Assembly: GCA_009841235.1 (NCBI GenBank) | Contig: VXMH01000071.1 | Span: 124,001 to 188,000 of the forward strand | Direction of reading: 5' to 3' | Source: Caldilineaceae bacterium SB0661_bin_32 | Lineage (GTDB): Bacteria; Chloroflexota; Anaerolineae; Caldilineales; Caldilineaceae | DNA: 64,000 nucleotides | Shown: in pieces, positions 17,568-28,605 of the stretch | Position numbering within the stretch: position 1 is the first letter of the stretch | Layout: every line of letters starts with the position of its first letter | Translations under genes and position numbers: made by a program | Notes under the pieces: model-generated | The model's database searches: none | What the model was told of the DNA's origin: nothing | What the model saw: only the letters and a program-made list of their open reading frames with translations

Positions 17568-17987
17568 GTGATCTGTCGAGGAGTGCGGGGTGCAACAACC
17601 ATTGAAGAGGACACGCCCGAATCAGTCTTGCGGGCAACCAGAGAACTGTTGGCCTTTATGATTCGTCTTAACAATATCCAACCCGAAGACGTGGCCAGCG
17701 CAATCTTTACGACAACTTTTGATGTGGTCAGTCAATACCCGGCTCTGGCCGCCCGTCAGCTGGGTTGGATGGACGTGCCCCTGCTCTGCGGACATGAGAT
17801 GCGCGTTCCTGACAGTACTCCACTATGTATTCGCATTCTGATCAACTGGAATACCGACACGCCGCAGAAGGAAATCCAGCATGTCTATCTGAAAGAGGCC
17901 AAGGCTCTGCGGCCCGACAAGAGGCTGGCATCCGAAATCGATGTTGACGAGTTGAACCGCTGGATCGATGAACAGTTGCAGAATTGA
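17568..17987 (+). CDS. aroH: Chorismate mutase, AroH class
   Basis: A 139-residue monofunctional chorismate mutase of the trimeric AroH (Bacillus-type) fold, converting chorismate to prephenate in the cytoplasm. It opens with [16 protein letters not shown], the family signature containing the active-site Arg, and carries the conserved [14 protein letters not shown] and RVLI-like ([10 protein letters not shown]) segments. The start is GTG at 17568 with a GGAGAG site upstream. It is the first structural gene after the attenuator and feeds both pheA and tyrA just downstream. Confidence 0.92.
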   Translation: MICRGVRGATTIEEDTPESVLRATRELLAFMIRLNNIQPEDVASAIFTTTFDVVSQYPALAARQLGWMDVPLLCGHEMRVPDSTPLCIRILINWNTDTPQKEIQHVYLKEAKALRPDKRLASEIDVDELNRWIDEQLQN

Positions 17988-18065
17988 CCGTGACGGCGCC
18001 GGTATGGAGACGCTGAGAAGGAAGAGACGCTCCCTATCGCCGTCAAGCAACGATGGAGTAATCCA

Positions 18066-18923
18066 ATGACAGTTGTCGCTTTTCAGGGAGAGCATGGCGC
18101 ATACTCCGAAGAGGCCATCCGTCAACAGTTTGGCGCCGAGGTCGATACGCTGCCCAGCAGGACCTTTGAAGATATTTTCGCTTCGCTGGACGATGACAGC
18201 GCTGCTTTGGGCGTAGTCCCCGTGGAAAACTCCCTCGCCGGCAGTATCAATAAAGCCTATGACCTGTTGCTGGACCATGACTTTCGCGTGCAGGGGGAAA
18301 TCCTCTTGCGCGTACGGCACAATTTGCTGACTATGCCAGGCAATGGCGACAAGATTGACCAGGTGCGCAGCCATCCACAGGCCCTCGCCCAGTGTGAGGG
18401 TTTTCTCAATCGCCACGGCTACACCGCCATACCCTGGTATGATACTGCCGGCAGCGCCAAGGAGCTGGCCGAGCATCCGGAGCCGCAGGTGGGCGTGATC
18501 GCAAGCGCACTGGCGGCCGAGATCTATGACCTGGAGATTGTCCAGGAGGGCATTGAAGACCTCCTCTTCAACTTTACCCGCTTCTTCGTCATTGGAAAGG
18601 GCGATGCCCAGCAGTCGGCGAACGCCAAGACTTCGCTCGTCTTTGCCACGCCCCACAGCCCAGGCGCCCTGTACGCCTGTCTAGGCGAGTTCGCCGAGCG
18701 CAGCATCAATCTCGTAAAGCTGGAGAGCCGCCCGCGCCGCAACCGGCCCTGGCAATACGTGTTTTATCTGGATTTTGAAGGTCACTGGCAAGAGCCGGAC
18801 TGTAGTGCTGCCGTCTTGGGACTGCTCAACAGGGCAGCGTTTGTCAAGATGCTGGGTAGCTACCCCGCGGCCGTGCAACCCACGCCTGAGGAGTACGCGC
18901 AAGAGGCGATGTTGCAGATATAG
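18066..18923 (+). CDS. pheA: Prephenate dehydratase
   Basis: A 285-residue enzyme making phenylpyruvate from prephenate. The catalytic domain (residues 1 to about 180) shows [25 protein letters not shown] and the NFTRFFVIG motif with the catalytic Thr. The C-terminal ACT domain carries PGALYACL and LESRP, the pair that binds phenylalanine for feedback inhibition. There is no fused mutase; that activity comes from aroH 78 bases upstream. A GGAG site lies eight bases before the start. Confidence 0.95.
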   Translation: MTVVAFQGEHGAYSEEAIRQQFGAEVDTLPSRTFEDIFASLDDDSAALGVVPVENSLAGSINKAYDLLLDHDFRVQGEILLRVRHNLLTMPGNGDKIDQVRSHPQALAQCEGFLNRHGYTAIPWYDTAGSAKELAEHPEPQVGVIASALAAEIYDLEIVQEGIEDLLFNFTRFFVIGKGDAQQSANAKTSLVFATPHSPGALYACLGEFAERSINLVKLESRPRRNRPWQYVFYLDFEGHWQEPDCSAAVLGLLNRAAFVKMLGSYPAAVQPTPEEYAQEAMLQI

Positions 18924-19028
18924 AAAGTCGAAGGCGTCAACTCGAATCAACGAAGGGAGCGTCCCGGCACACCTTCAAAACTGAATGTCATATCCTTCAA
19001 ATGAGGAACTGTGAAACAGGAGAGTCGA

Positions 19029-20132
19029 ATGGTAGTCGTAATGAAACCCGAGGCTTCCCAAGCCGAAATAGATAACGTCATCAAGCGGGCAGCCTCAATG
19101 GGCGCCCAAACGCAGCCGATCAGCGGCGAGAGTCATACCGTTATCGCCCTTGTCGGCGACTTGACCCACGTGCAAAGGGCTACCTTCGATGCCATGGCGG
19201 GCGTGCAGAAAACGGTCCGCATTCAGGATCCGTACAAGCTTGCAAGTAGAACCACGAACCCCGAAGGAACCGTCATAGACGTGAACGGCGTCCGTTTCGG
19301 GGGCGAGCAGGTTGTAGTTATGGCCGGGCCGTGCAGCGTCGAGAGCAGAGAGCAGATTATTCAGACCGCCGTCGCAGTCAAAGAGGCCGGGGCCAGCGTA
19401 CTGCGCGGCGGCGCGTTCAAGCCGCGCACCAGCCCGTACAGCTTCCAGGGGCTTGGGGAAGAGGGGCTGAAATACTTGGCCGAGGCCCGCGAGGTCACGG
19501 GCTTGCCGGTCATCTCCGAAGTCATGACTGTTGAGGCAATCGACCTGGTGGCCGAGTACGTGGATATCCTCCAGATAGGCGCTCGCAATATGCAGAACTA
19601 CGCGCTTCTGCAGGCAGTCGGCAAAGCTCGGCGACCGGTAATGCTCAAGCGCGGCCTCAGCGGCGAAATCCAGGAACTGCTGATGTGCGCCGAGTACATC
19701 CTGAGCAACGGCAACATGGAGGTTATGCTGTGCGAACGCGGCATTCGTACCTATGAAACGGCAACCCGTAATACTTTCGATCTCAACGCAGTACCCGTTC
19801 TCAAGCGCGCCTCCCATCTGCCGGTCGTTGCCGACCCCGCGCATGGTACGGGAGATTGGGAGCTGGTGCCGCCGATGTCACTTGCCGCCGTCGCGGCCGG
19901 TGCCGACGCGCTAATCTTGGAGGTCCACCCGGATCCGGAGTCGGCCTTAAGCGATGGGGACCAGAGTCTCAAACCTGAAAGGTTCGCAGACCTGATGCGT
20001 AGCTTGCGAAGAGTCGCTGAGGCCGTCGGCCGCTCGATTGCAACGCCAGCAGAAGCGAATGACCCAGCCAGGATGGCGGGTAAGGAAGATCGGAGTACAG
20101 TCGAGATGAGGAAAGGCGCCGTGTTGGCATGA
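19029..20132 (+). CDS. aroF: DAHP synthase (3-deoxy-7-phosphoheptulonate synthase), copy 1
   Basis: A 367-residue type I-beta DAHP synthase that condenses phosphoenolpyruvate and erythrose 4-phosphate, the first step of the shikimate pathway. A ferredoxin-like N-terminal regulatory domain (about residues 1-70) precedes the barrel, which contains [49 protein letters not shown] and [10 protein letters not shown]. The start at 19029 is preferred over a GTG at 19011 because AGGAG is six bases upstream and it aligns with the start of copy 2. A C-terminal tail of about 30 residues is not found in copy 2. The second copy follows immediately. Confidence 0.93.
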   Translation: MVVVMKPEASQAEIDNVIKRAASMGAQTQPISGESHTVIALVGDLTHVQRATFDAMAGVQKTVRIQDPYKLASRTTNPEGTVIDVNGVRFGGEQVVVMAGPCSVESREQIIQTAVAVKEAGASVLRGGAFKPRTSPYSFQGLGEEGLKYLAEAREVTGLPVISEVMTVEAIDLVAEYVDILQIGARNMQNYALLQAVGKARRPVMLKRGLSGEIQELLMCAEYILSNGNMEVMLCERGIRTYETATRNTFDLNAVPVLKRASHLPVVADPAHGTGDWELVPPMSLAAVAAGADALILEVHPDPESALSDGDQSLKPERFADLMRSLRRVAEAVGRSIATPAEANDPARMAGKEDRSTVEMRKGAVLA

Positions 20133-20235
20133 ACGGCCCGGTACAGTGTAGAAAGAGGAACTTACCCACCCTGACGAAGAACGCAGCCCGCATCGATAGT
20201 AGAGCTATGCAACCAGACCAGGAAAGGAATTTTCA

Positions 20236-21252
20236 ATGATTGTTGTAATGAAACAGGGCGCCCCCCAAGACCAGGTAGAGGAAGTCGTCAAGCGCGTTGA
20301 GGAGCTCGGATACAAGGTGCATCTGAGCCGCGGCGAAGCCCGTACGATTGTTGGTATCATCGGCGCCGACGACTATCTGATCCAGCAGGACACGTTCGAG
20401 GTCCTTGACGGTGTGGAAAAGACGGTCCGCATAATGCAGCCCTACAAGTACGCCAGCCGTGACTTCGTTCAGTCGTCGACCACGATTCCCGTGAATGGCA
20501 TTGACGTCGGCGGTGAGAAGGTCGTGGTTATGGCGGGACCTTGCAGTGTGGAAAGCCGTGAGCAGATCCTGGAGACAGCCCACGCGGTCAAAGAAGCCGG
20601 CGGGTCCGTACTGCGGGGCGGCGCCTTCAAACCGCGCAGCAGCCCGTACAGTTTCCAGGGCTTGGGCGAAGAGGGTCTCAAGTTCCTGGCAGAGGCCAGG
20701 GAGCAGACCGGTCTCCCGATCATTACCGAAGTAATGAGCTCGGAGGACATTGAGCTGGTCGGCGACTACACCGACATCTTTCAAATCGGCGCTCGCAACA
20801 ATCAGAACTACCCGCTTCTCAAGGCAGTGGGCAAAACGACCAAACCTGTCTTCCTCAAGCGCGGCATCAGCGGCACTATCCAGGAGTTGCTGATGGGGGC
20901 CGAGTACATTTTGAGCAACGGTAACATGCAGGTGATGGTCTGTGAGCGCGGGATTCGAACTTACGAGACAGCCACCCGCAACACCTTCGATATCAACGCC
21001 ATCCCCGTCCTCAAGCAGTTGACTCACTTGCCCGTCGTGGCCGACCCGGCACACGGTACAGGTCAATGGGAATACGTGGCGCCGATTGCGAAGGCCGCAG
21101 TCGCCGCGGGGGCGGATGCTCTGATGATCGAAGTACACCCTGACCCGTCAAAGGCCTGGAGCGACGGCGCCCAGAGTCTGACCTTCGAGCATTTTGGCGC
21201 CTTGATGCAGGAATTGGGATCCATTGCCAGCGCTGTCGGACGCAAACTCTGA
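20236..21252 (+). CDS. aroF: DAHP synthase (3-deoxy-7-phosphoheptulonate synthase), copy 2
   Basis: A 338-residue type I-beta DAHP synthase closely related to the gene 103 bases upstream. Barrel motifs are near-identical ([53 protein letters not shown]), while the N-terminal ferredoxin-like domain has diverged. The pair therefore looks like a tandem duplication whose regulatory domains have drifted, possibly so that each answers to a different aromatic end product. An AAAGGA site precedes the start. It lacks the C-terminal tail of copy 1. Confidence 0.93.
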   Translation: MIVVMKQGAPQDQVEEVVKRVEELGYKVHLSRGEARTIVGIIGADDYLIQQDTFEVLDGVEKTVRIMQPYKYASRDFVQSSTTIPVNGIDVGGEKVVVMAGPCSVESREQILETAHAVKEAGGSVLRGGAFKPRSSPYSFQGLGEEGLKFLAEAREQTGLPIITEVMSSEDIELVGDYTDIFQIGARNNQNYPLLKAVGKTTKPVFLKRGISGTIQELLMGAEYILSNGNMQVMVCERGIRTYETATRNTFDINAIPVLKQLTHLPVVADPAHGTGQWEYVAPIAKAAVAAGADALMIEVHPDPSKAWSDGAQSLTFEHFGALMQELGSIASAVGRKL

Positions 21253-21341
21253 TCTCCGGTTTTCGGTCTGGAGGCCTCAGATCACTGGGGCCGTCTTGAC
21301 CGGCCAGGCAGGGGCAGGAACGCGGCAGCGACAGACCATAC

Positions 21342-22241
21342 ATGAAATCTCTTTCTGAGTGCAGCGTTGCGGTCATCGGGCTGGGCCTGATGGGCGCAAG
21401 CCTGTGCATCGACCTGAAACAGCGCAATCTGTGCCGTGAAGTGAGGGGCGTGACTCGCAACTTCAGCACGATCCTGCGCGCCTTTCACGAAGACGCAGTC
21501 GATTTGGCGACAACCGATCTGAACTCCGGCGTCGCCGGGGCCGATGTTGTCATCTTGTCCACGCCTGTACGGGCAGTCGTTAAGATGCTGGAGACGCTCA
21601 GTCCAATCCTGTGGCCGGGCGCCATTGTCATGGATATGGGAAGCACCAAAGCCGAAATCTGCGCGGCCATGGACCGGCTGCCGCCTCGAATTCAGCCGAT
21701 AGGCGGTCATCCCATGACTGGTAAGGAGACTGCCGGCTACGCCTCCGCAGAAAGTGGACTCTACGAAGGTGCGCCGTGGGTCCTCACGCCCCTGCCGCGC
21801 ACGACGAAGGAAACAGTCGAACTCGCCTCCGAACTGGCGGAGGCTATCGGGGCCTTCCCCATCACCATGGAGCCGGTTCGCCATGACCGGCTTGTTGCCG
21901 CCATCAGTCATTTGCCCTTTCTCCTGGCGAGTGCCTTGGTTCACACGGTCAGGGACAGCGGAGACGAAGATGCCGCCGTTTGGGAACTGGCTGCCGGCGG
22001 TTTTCGCGACACCAGCCGGGTGGCAGCCAGCGATACGCAGATGTTCCTGGACATTCTGGTGACCAATCGCGAGGCGGTCCTGGAACAGTTGGACACCCTG
22101 GATGGGCATCTTCAGGAGCTGCGAACACTGCTCGCTGATAACGATGAAGATTCCCTGCGGAGTAAGCTCTCCTGCTCACAGAATACGCGCGCAGAGTGGC
22201 AACAGAAGAAAGGCGCGTTTGCGACGCCGGCAGGGGGCTGA
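21342..22241 (+). CDS. tyrA: Prephenate dehydrogenase
   Basis: A 299-residue NAD(P)-dependent enzyme that oxidatively decarboxylates prephenate to 4-hydroxyphenylpyruvate. The dinucleotide loop is [11 protein letters not shown] at the N-terminus; the substrate-site histidine lies in GGHPMTGKE, and [15 protein letters not shown] is the conserved helical-domain segment. There is no C-terminal ACT domain, so feedback control would have to be direct or absent. It lies within the operon between the DAHP synthases and aroA. Confidence 0.93.
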   Translation: MKSLSECSVAVIGLGLMGASLCIDLKQRNLCREVRGVTRNFSTILRAFHEDAVDLATTDLNSGVAGADVVILSTPVRAVVKMLETLSPILWPGAIVMDMGSTKAEICAAMDRLPPRIQPIGGHPMTGKETAGYASAESGLYEGAPWVLTPLPRTTKETVELASELAEAIGAFPITMEPVRHDRLVAAISHLPFLLASALVHTVRDSGDEDAAVWELAAGGFRDTSRVAASDTQMFLDILVTNREAVLEQLDTLDGHLQELRTLLADNDEDSLRSKLSCSQNTRAEWQQKKGAFATPAGG

Positions 22242-22363
22242 AATGGGCCGCCGCCAGTCATTGCATAAAGATTTGCCAATGTGAAGTTCTCAACAAGTCG
22301 CAACACCGATGTCGACATTGAAGACTCTTTTGACCGAACGAACCAACACAGCTGGGATTTCCC

Positions 22364-23695
22364 ATGGCAGACATCCTCAAGATCAGCAATGATGGTCCTC
22401 TCGTTGGCCGGTGCGGCGTACCGGGTGATAAGTCCATCAGCCATCGGGCGGTGATCTTCGGTTCAATTGCCGAAGGCTCCACACACATTCGCAACTTTCT
22501 CGATGGCCACGACTGTTGGGCCACCGTGAACATAATGCGTGCCATGGGCGTGCGCATCGATGAAATCAGCCGCACGCGCCTCGAGGTTTACGGCGTCGGG
22601 CTTGATGGCTTGAAGGAGCCAAATGACGTGCTCGACTGCGACAACAGCGGTACGACAATGCGCCTGCTGGCGGGGCTGCTCGCCGGACAGGAGTTCGTGA
22701 GCGTACTCAGCGGAACGGCCCAGATTCGAGGCCGTCCTATGGCCCGGATCGCCGAGCCACTGCGAACGATGGGCGCGCAGATTTTCGGACGCCAAAATGG
22801 CAGATTCGCGCCCCTCACTATCGTTCCCTCCCGCCTTTCCGCGATTGAGTACCAGATGCCGGTCGCCAGCGCCCAGGTCAAGAGCTGTCTCCTGCTGGCA
22901 GGTCTCTATGCCCACGGATTGACAGTCGTTCACCAGCCTGGACCTGCACGCGATCATACTGAACGCATGCTGAGTTCGATGGGCGCCCCGGTCACCGCCC
23001 TGGGAAATACAACGCATAGTGAGCGTCCCCAATCGCCGCTCAACCCTTTGAACATTCTGGTTCCCGGAGATATCTCCTCGGCTGCATTCCTGCTTGTCGG
23101 GGCATCCTCATTACCGGACAGTAACCTGACGATCGTCGACGTGGGTGTCAATGCGACCCGGACCGGAATCGTCGATGCCCTTTCCGAGATGGGAGCCAGT
23201 ATTCGGCGCAGAGAGCGGCCATTCCAGGGCGGAGAGCCCGTGGCGGATCTGATCGTCAGCGGCGGTGGGCTGCAAGGCATGGAATTCGGCGGCGCGCAAC
23301 TCGTCACGATGATCGACGAGTTGCCGGTTCTGGCTGTTGCAGCCACGCAAGCCGAGGGCCGGACCGTTGTGCGGGATGCCCAGGAACTACGAGTTAAAGA
23401 GACAGATCGAATCGCCGCGACCGTCTCGGAACTCAAAAAAATGGGCGCCAGGATCCAGGAGACCGCTGACGGTTTCATTGTCGACGGGCCGACACAGCTT
23501 AAGGGCGCGAGCGTGGACAGCCATGGCGACCACCGGCTGGCGATGGCTTTGGCCGTGGCCGCAGTAGTTGCCGAAGGGGAGACCACCATTCACAACGCGC
23601 ATGTTACCGCAGACAGTTTTCCCGGCTTCGAATCGACTTTACGCGCGCTCAACGTTAATGTGCAGGAAATGGACCGGGTAAGCGAAAATGAGTGA
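22364..23695 (+). CDS. aroA: 3-phosphoshikimate 1-carboxyvinyltransferase (EPSP synthase)
   Basis: A 443-residue EPSP synthase that joins shikimate 3-phosphate and phosphoenolpyruvate. It shows VPGDKSISHRA near the N-terminus, CDNSGTTMRLLAG (the region that contacts PEP and glyphosate), RGRPMARI, and in the second domain LRVKETDRI and HGDHRLAMAL. Length is typical. The last eight bases overlap the start of aroE, showing translational coupling. Confidence 0.95.
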   Translation: MADILKISNDGPLVGRCGVPGDKSISHRAVIFGSIAEGSTHIRNFLDGHDCWATVNIMRAMGVRIDEISRTRLEVYGVGLDGLKEPNDVLDCDNSGTTMRLLAGLLAGQEFVSVLSGTAQIRGRPMARIAEPLRTMGAQIFGRQNGRFAPLTIVPSRLSAIEYQMPVASAQVKSCLLLAGLYAHGLTVVHQPGPARDHTERMLSSMGAPVTALGNTTHSERPQSPLNPLNILVPGDISSAAFLLVGASSLPDSNLTIVDVGVNATRTGIVDALSEMGASIRRRERPFQGGEPVADLIVSGGGLQGMEFGGAQLVTMIDELPVLAVAATQAEGRTVVRDAQELRVKETDRIAATVSELKKMGARIQETADGFIVDGPTQLKGASVDSHGDHRLAMALAVAAVVAEGETTIHNAHVTADSFPGFESTLRALNVNVQEMDRVSENE

Positions 23696-24623
23696 ACCCC
23701 TGCAGAATGAATCAGTCTCCACTCGTTCAAGCGAGGTTGATTCAGAACTGTTTCCAACCGACATTAATGCTGCCACGACACTCGTCGGCCTGTTCGGTTG
23801 GCCGGTTACCCACTCCATCAGTCCTCAGATGCACAACGCCGCCTTTGTCGCACGCCAGATGAACTGGCGCTACCTGGCGTTCGCTGTGCCGCCGGCACTC
23901 GTTCCGGCGGCCGTCGCCGCGTTGCCCGCTCTCGGATTGAGGGGCGTAAACGTGACTGTGCCCCACAAGCAGTCTGTCATGCCCCATCTGCATCACTGGA
24001 CACCCGCGGCCGAAGCAATCGGCGCGGTGAATACAATTGTCGTCGAAGAAGATGGTCAGCTTACCGGAGACAATACCGACGGCGCCGGATTTATTGCCGA
24101 CCTGCAAGCTCACAACGTAGAGCCTGCCGGCAAGCGGGCGCTGGTGATAGGTGCGGGCGGCTCCTCGAGGGCAGTCGTGTACGGTCTGGCCGAGGCAGGT
24201 GTGAAAAGTGTGAAGATCCTCAACCGCACCGTCTCAAAGGCCGTCGATCTGGCAGAAACGATGCAATCTTACTTTCCTGAAATCAATATCGGCAGCGCCG
24301 CCTTCCCTGACGAAGTGACAGGCAGCACCCAGGACGCGGACCTGATCGTCAACTGCACGTCGCTGGGCATGGAGCCTCGCATCGAAGGACTGCCCTGGGA
24401 GGAAAATGTCGAATTTCGCGAAGATCAGATCGTCTACGACCTGGTCTACAATCCGGCCATGACGCGACTACTGCAACTGGCCTCTACCGATGGGGCTACT
24501 GCCATAGGCGGCCTGGGGATGCTCGTCTACCAGGGTGCTATTGCCTGGGAAAAGTGGACCGGCGAAACCGCGCCTGTGGCTGTAATGCAACAGGCAACAA
24601 ATATCATTTTCGAGCGCAGATGA
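23688..24623 (+). CDS. aroE: Shikimate dehydrogenase
   Basis: A 311-residue NADP-dependent shikimate dehydrogenase. Shikimate-binding and catalytic residues are in [16 protein letters not shown] (catalytic Lys) and GDNTDG (catalytic Asp); the nucleotide loop is GAGGSSRA followed by ILNRTVSKA, whose Arg favours NADP. The first ~25 residues (Ser/Glu-rich) extend beyond the usual family start, but the ATG overlapping the aroA stop fits the coupled arrangement. A start nearer 23756 is conceivable. Confidence 0.93.
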   Translation: MSEPLQNESVSTRSSEVDSELFPTDINAATTLVGLFGWPVTHSISPQMHNAAFVARQMNWRYLAFAVPPALVPAAVAALPALGLRGVNVTVPHKQSVMPHLHHWTPAAEAIGAVNTIVVEEDGQLTGDNTDGAGFIADLQAHNVEPAGKRALVIGAGGSSRAVVYGLAEAGVKSVKILNRTVSKAVDLAETMQSYFPEINIGSAAFPDEVTGSTQDADLIVNCTSLGMEPRIEGLPWEENVEFREDQIVYDLVYNPAMTRLLQLASTDGATAIGGLGMLVYQGAIAWEKWTGETAPVAVMQQATNIIFERR

Positions 24624-24666
24624 CGGACAGATGGGCGCCCGTCGCCAGACCGAATGCGAGGAACTG

Positions 24667-25917
24667 ATGACTCTTTCCACCACTTCCACAACTGTTAACT
24701 TCAGCGCTGTTCCGGACGAGACAGGGCGTTTCGGACCGTACGGAGGCAAATATGTGCCCGAGACACTCATGCCGGCGTTGGATGAACTGGAAGAAGCATA
24801 CCTGAACGCCCGCATTGATAAAGAGTTCATGGCGGAGCTGGCCCATTTGCAGCATACCTACGTTGGCCGTCCGACTCCGCTCACCTATGCCCGCCGTCTG
24901 AGCGAAGAGTTAGGCGGCGCCCAGATCTATCTGAAACGGGAAGATCTTGCTCACTCCGGCGCCCACAAGATCAACAATGCCTTGGGCCAGGCGCTGTTGA
25001 TGAAACGCAAGATGGGCAAGACGCGCATCGTGGCAGAAACCGGCGCCGGCCAGCACGGCGTCGCCACCGCCACAGCTGCTGCGCTCCTGGGGATTGGCTG
25101 TATCGTCTACATGGGTACGGTCGACATGGAGCGCCAGAAGCCGAACGTCTTTCGCATGCAGCTCCTCGGCACTGAGGTACGGGCGGTCGACAGCGGCTCG
25201 CAGACGCTCAAAGACGCCATCAATGAGGCCATCCGCGATTGGGTTACAAACGTAGAAACCACACACTACCTGCTGGGCAGCGCGCTTGGTCCCCATCCCT
25301 ACCCTGCCATGGTGCGGGACTTCCAATCGATCATTGGTCTGGAAGCCCACAGCCAGATGCAGGATCCTGCTGAAGGCGGCCCGGGCCGGCTGCCCGACGC
25401 AATCGTGGCCTGCGTTGGAGGAGGCAGCAACGCCATCGGCATATTCCATCCTTTCCTCGAGGAGGAAAGTGTGCGGCTCATTGGTGTCGAGGCAGGCGGA
25501 CACGGGATCGAAGACGGCGCCCATGCCGCTCGTTTTGCTGACCCGGAGCGGGGCCGGCTTGGCGTACTGCAGGGCACCAAGAGCTACGTCCTTCAGGACA
25601 GTGACGGGCAAATTGCTCTAACCCATTCGATTTCCGCCGGTCTGGATTACGCCAGTGTGGGCCCGGAACACGCCTGGCTTCGAGATGTGGGACGCTCCGA
25701 ATACACCTACTGCACAGATACGCAGACTCTTGAAGGGTTCAAAGCGCTGTGCGAGCTGGAAGGGATCATCCCTGCATTGGAAAGTGCTCATGCGATCGGT
25801 TATGTGTTGGAACTGGCGCCGCAGATGGCGAAAGATCAGGTGATACTGGTCAATCTCAGCGGACGAGGCGACAAGGATTTGGGCACGGTCATGCAGACAA
25901 TCGGAGGAGACAGTTAA
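24667..25917 (+). CDS. trpB: Tryptophan synthase beta subunit
   Basis: A 416-residue PLP enzyme joining indole and serine. The PLP lysine is in [14 protein letters not shown], the phosphate loop is GGGSNAIG, and the alpha-subunit tunnel signature [12 protein letters not shown] marks it as the classical TrpB1 type that works with TrpA. The start at 24667 is chosen for its GAGGA site; a longer frame begins at 24631. trpA follows after 29 bases, so the two subunits are co-expressed although the rest of trp is on the other strand. Confidence 0.95.
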   Translation: MTLSTTSTTVNFSAVPDETGRFGPYGGKYVPETLMPALDELEEAYLNARIDKEFMAELAHLQHTYVGRPTPLTYARRLSEELGGAQIYLKREDLAHSGAHKINNALGQALLMKRKMGKTRIVAETGAGQHGVATATAAALLGIGCIVYMGTVDMERQKPNVFRMQLLGTEVRAVDSGSQTLKDAINEAIRDWVTNVETTHYLLGSALGPHPYPAMVRDFQSIIGLEAHSQMQDPAEGGPGRLPDAIVACVGGGSNAIGIFHPFLEEESVRLIGVEAGGHGIEDGAHAARFADPERGRLGVLQGTKSYVLQDSDGQIALTHSISAGLDYASVGPEHAWLRDVGRSEYTYCTDTQTLEGFKALCELEGIIPALESAHAIGYVLELAPQMAKDQVILVNLSGRGDKDLGTVMQTIGGDS

Positions 25918-25946
25918 ATGGGCAAGCTTTGGGCGAGAGGTGAGAG

Positions 25947-26747
25947 ATGAGGGGAGTCGAACGCATTGAGCAGGTTTTCCGCAATCTGAACAAAAGAGGC
26001 GCCGCCGCCTTCATGCCCTACCATGCCATGGGCTATCCAACCCGGCAGCAATCTCTGGAAGTTATCGCTGTCCTGGCGGAAGCCGGGGCGGACCTCATCG
26101 AATTCGGCATACCCCACAGCGATCCACTGGCCGATGGGCCGACAGTTCAGACAGCAACTTATTCGGCGCTCGTCGGCGGCACAACCGTGGCCGACTGCCT
26201 CCGGATGGCGTGCGAGCTGCGTGACCAGGGCGTTGACACGCCTTTCTGCGCCATGAGCTACTACAATCCAATTCTTGCTTTCGGCGAAGAACGCTTCGCG
26301 AATGCTGCCGCCAAGGCGGGCATCGACGGCCTGATCGTCCCCGATCTGCCGCCGGGAGAGTCGGAACTCTTGGAGCCCGCCTGCCGCGCGGCCGGTTTGG
26401 CTACAATCTACATGCTGGCTCCGACCAGCACAGAAGACCGCATCAAGTCGGTAGCACGGCACGCCACCGGGTTTATCTATCTCGTGAGCGTAACCGGAAT
26501 CACTGGCGCTCGCGATGAGCTGCCGCCAGGTCTGCCTGCCTTTGTTGAGCGGGTTCGCCGCCACACCGATCTGCCCTTGGCGGTCGGCTTTGGTATCAGT
26601 ACCGGCCCCCAGGCTGCAAGGGTGTCCGAAATGGTAGAGGGCGTTATTGTCGGTTCGGCGCTGGTGAAAGCCGCGGGTTCGGACGCGGGGGTCGACGCCG
26701 TGCGTAGTCTGGCAGAGGAGCTGGCGGCCGGCAGCCACGGACGGTAG
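25947..26747 (+). CDS. trpA: Tryptophan synthase alpha subunit
   Basis: A 266-residue TIM-barrel that cleaves indole-3-glycerol phosphate. The catalytic Glu and Asp are in [17 protein letters not shown], loop 6 reads [11 protein letters not shown], and the phosphate site is VGFGIST with VIVGSALV. Length is normal. It is the last gene of the plus-strand aromatic operon and ends 36 bases from the convergent PucR-type regulator. Confidence 0.95.
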   Translation: MRGVERIEQVFRNLNKRGAAAFMPYHAMGYPTRQQSLEVIAVLAEAGADLIEFGIPHSDPLADGPTVQTATYSALVGGTTVADCLRMACELRDQGVDTPFCAMSYYNPILAFGEERFANAAAKAGIDGLIVPDLPPGESELLEPACRAAGLATIYMLAPTSTEDRIKSVARHATGFIYLVSVTGITGARDELPPGLPAFVERVRRHTDLPLAVGFGISTGPQAARVSEMVEGVIVGSALVKAAGSDAGVDAVRSLAEELAAGSHGR

Positions 26748-26783
26748 CCAGGAAGGACGAGGAATAAGTTGTGGGGCCGTTGC

Positions 26784-28439
26784 CTAGTGCAAACGGTTCT
26801 GCATCACAGGGCGTAGCTTGAGGCCAAGCTGGAGTGAAAAACGCGCGTCGGCGTCGTTCAAGTCCATTCGGGTGATGCTGGAGATGCGCTGCAAGCGGTA
26901 GGTCAGTGTATTGCGGTGGATATGCAGCGAGGCTGCGGTCTGGCTGAGATTGCCGTGGCAGGCAAAAAAGGCTTCCAACGTCTCTACCAATTCGGCATTG
27001 TGTTCTTCGTCGTGCGAGATCAGCGGTTCGACCGTTTTACGGAAGAAACGGTTCGCTTCCCCGCTTCCACCCAGCCCGGTAAGCAGCTGATATAAGCCCA
27101 GGTCTCCGAAATAGGTCACCGGTGAGGCCTGCCAGGAACACCCCATTCGCCAGCTTTCACGCGCTTGATCCAGACTGCGCAGCCATTCCCGCACGGAGGC
27201 GGCCGGGCGACCGATCCCGACCACCAGTGAGGCCCTCTGGAAAGTCGACGTGAAGTGCTCTACCAAGCCGTTTGCAACCGATTTGAATTCCCGGCCGCTC
27301 TTGGGACTGTCGCACGGCCAGAAGAGCAGCGCAGCTTCAGCCCGGACGGATAGCAGGATTGGATCCTGTTTCGTTGCCAAATACTGGCGCAGCGCATTCG
27401 GCCAATCCTGGATGCCTTCTGCCTGGATCAGCCAAGCGGTGTGGGGCCTGGTCAGATCGAAGCCAAGCGAATGTCCCCGCTGAATCCACGCATCCTCGTC
27501 GGCAATCTCTGTTGCCAGCAACTCGTCTAAAAAGACGGCCCTCATCTTTTCTTCGACTGCCCCAACCGCCTGCTCCCGGCTCCAGGCCAGGGCAGCCGCA
27601 CCTGCTCCCTGAAGTACAGCAAGTCTTTCGACAGTGGAGATTTCCTCAGATGCGCTGGAATTCGACCGTAGCAGAAGGCAATATCCTTCGACTCGCTCTG
27701 CGACAATGACAGGACTGACGACCATTTCGCGGTACCGATGCTTGCTATCGATGGGGAGAATGCCGGTCAGCTCTGTGCTTTCGGCCGGCTCTGTACCAAA
27801 CTTGGCGGCCAGCCAGCTTCGCAAAGTCGTGCGGCTTGGCATAGAGGCCAGCACACGCCGTTTGTGCTGCTCGGTAAGCTCTTCAAGACCGGCGAATGCG
27901 ATTGGCGTTCCTTCATCTTTCAGAAAGAGTACAGGCTGTTCAGAGAAGCTCGCCAGAAGTTCGGCCATCATCCCCATGCCGCCGCCGTCCAGTTCGATCT
28001 GTGTCAGTTCCCGCTGCAAGTCGGCGGCCTTGGTGGCAAGGTAACCGCCGCGGTCCACGATCAGACGGATCACGGTACGTTCGACTGACAGGAGGGGCTC
28101 GGAGTCTGGAAGGGCGATGAGCGGGATCTGATTCTGCTCGGCGACGGCGACCGCGTCCCGCGGTACTTCACCCAGCACACCAATCGCGGAGATATGCGCC
28201 TGGTGCAGGCTGTTCACGACCCGGTCCAGACGCATCTGAGGGTTAAACTGGCGCAGATCTTCGACGTCGATCAATGCCAGCTCTTCCCCTTCGAGGTTGG
28301 GGAAGGCCGGTGGGCTGGGGCGCAGGCTGCAAGCCCAGCTAACAGACCTGTTCAGCAGCTCTTCCCCAAACAGTATCCGCGATCCTTGCGGCAATGCCAG
28401 ACGGTAGATCTCTTCGAGGGTAGTCGCGTCGCGATACAT
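26784..28439 (-). CDS. PucR family transcriptional regulator
   Basis: A 551-residue regulator with an N-terminal PucR domain (about residues 1-125, TTLEEIYRLALPQGSRIL onward), a middle GGDEF-like/CdaR segment, and a C-terminal helix-turn-helix of the PucR type (GNLSQTAASLHIHRNTLTYR near residue 500). Such proteins control purine, amino-acid or sugar-acid catabolic genes. It is convergent with trpA and, on the minus strand, lies after the membrane protein at 28606. Its target is unknown; position does not by itself link it to the aromatic genes. Confidence 0.85.
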   Translation of the reverse strand: MYRDATTLEEIYRLALPQGSRILFGEELLNRSVSWACSLRPSPPAFPNLEGEELALIDVEDLRQFNPQMRLDRVVNSLHQAHISAIGVLGEVPRDAVAVAEQNQIPLIALPDSEPLLSVERTVIRLIVDRGGYLATKAADLQRELTQIELDGGGMGMMAELLASFSEQPVLFLKDEGTPIAFAGLEELTEQHKRRVLASMPSRTTLRSWLAAKFGTEPAESTELTGILPIDSKHRYREMVVSPVIVAERVEGYCLLLRSNSSASEEISTVERLAVLQGAGAAALAWSREQAVGAVEEKMRAVFLDELLATEIADEDAWIQRGHSLGFDLTRPHTAWLIQAEGIQDWPNALRQYLATKQDPILLSVRAEAALLFWPCDSPKSGREFKSVANGLVEHFTSTFQRASLVVGIGRPAASVREWLRSLDQARESWRMGCSWQASPVTYFGDLGLYQLLTGLGGSGEANRFFRKTVEPLISHDEEHNAELVETLEAFFACHGNLSQTAASLHIHRNTLTYRLQRISSITRMDLNDADARFSLQLGLKLRPVMQNRLH

Positions 28440-28523
28440 AAGTCAGGCCAGTCTGAACGACTACTGCTGGGTTCAGAGCCGTAGAGGGCATATATTCCCT
28501 GGGGCAAACCGTCCAGAATTGAA

Positions 28524-28551
28524 TCAGCGGGCGCTGTAACCCGCCCGCTGA
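28524..28551 (-). terminator. Strong hairpin downstream of the membrane-protein gene
   Basis: TCAGCGGGCG and CGCCCGCTGA form a perfect ten-pair stem with an eight-base loop, 55 bases after the stop at 28606. The following minus-strand bases are only moderately U-rich (TTCAATTCT), so it may be a weak terminator or an mRNA-stabilising hairpin separating this gene from the PucR gene. Confidence 0.45.
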
Positions 28552-28605
28552 GCCAGTTCTTTCATTTCATATGACGCACAGCACTCTCGTGCTTCGATTC
28601 GCTTT

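Noticed and set aside
21342..22241. Fusion of tyrA with a chorismate mutase or ACT domain
   Set aside because: The gene has only the dehydrogenase; the mutase is the separate aroH at the start of the operon.
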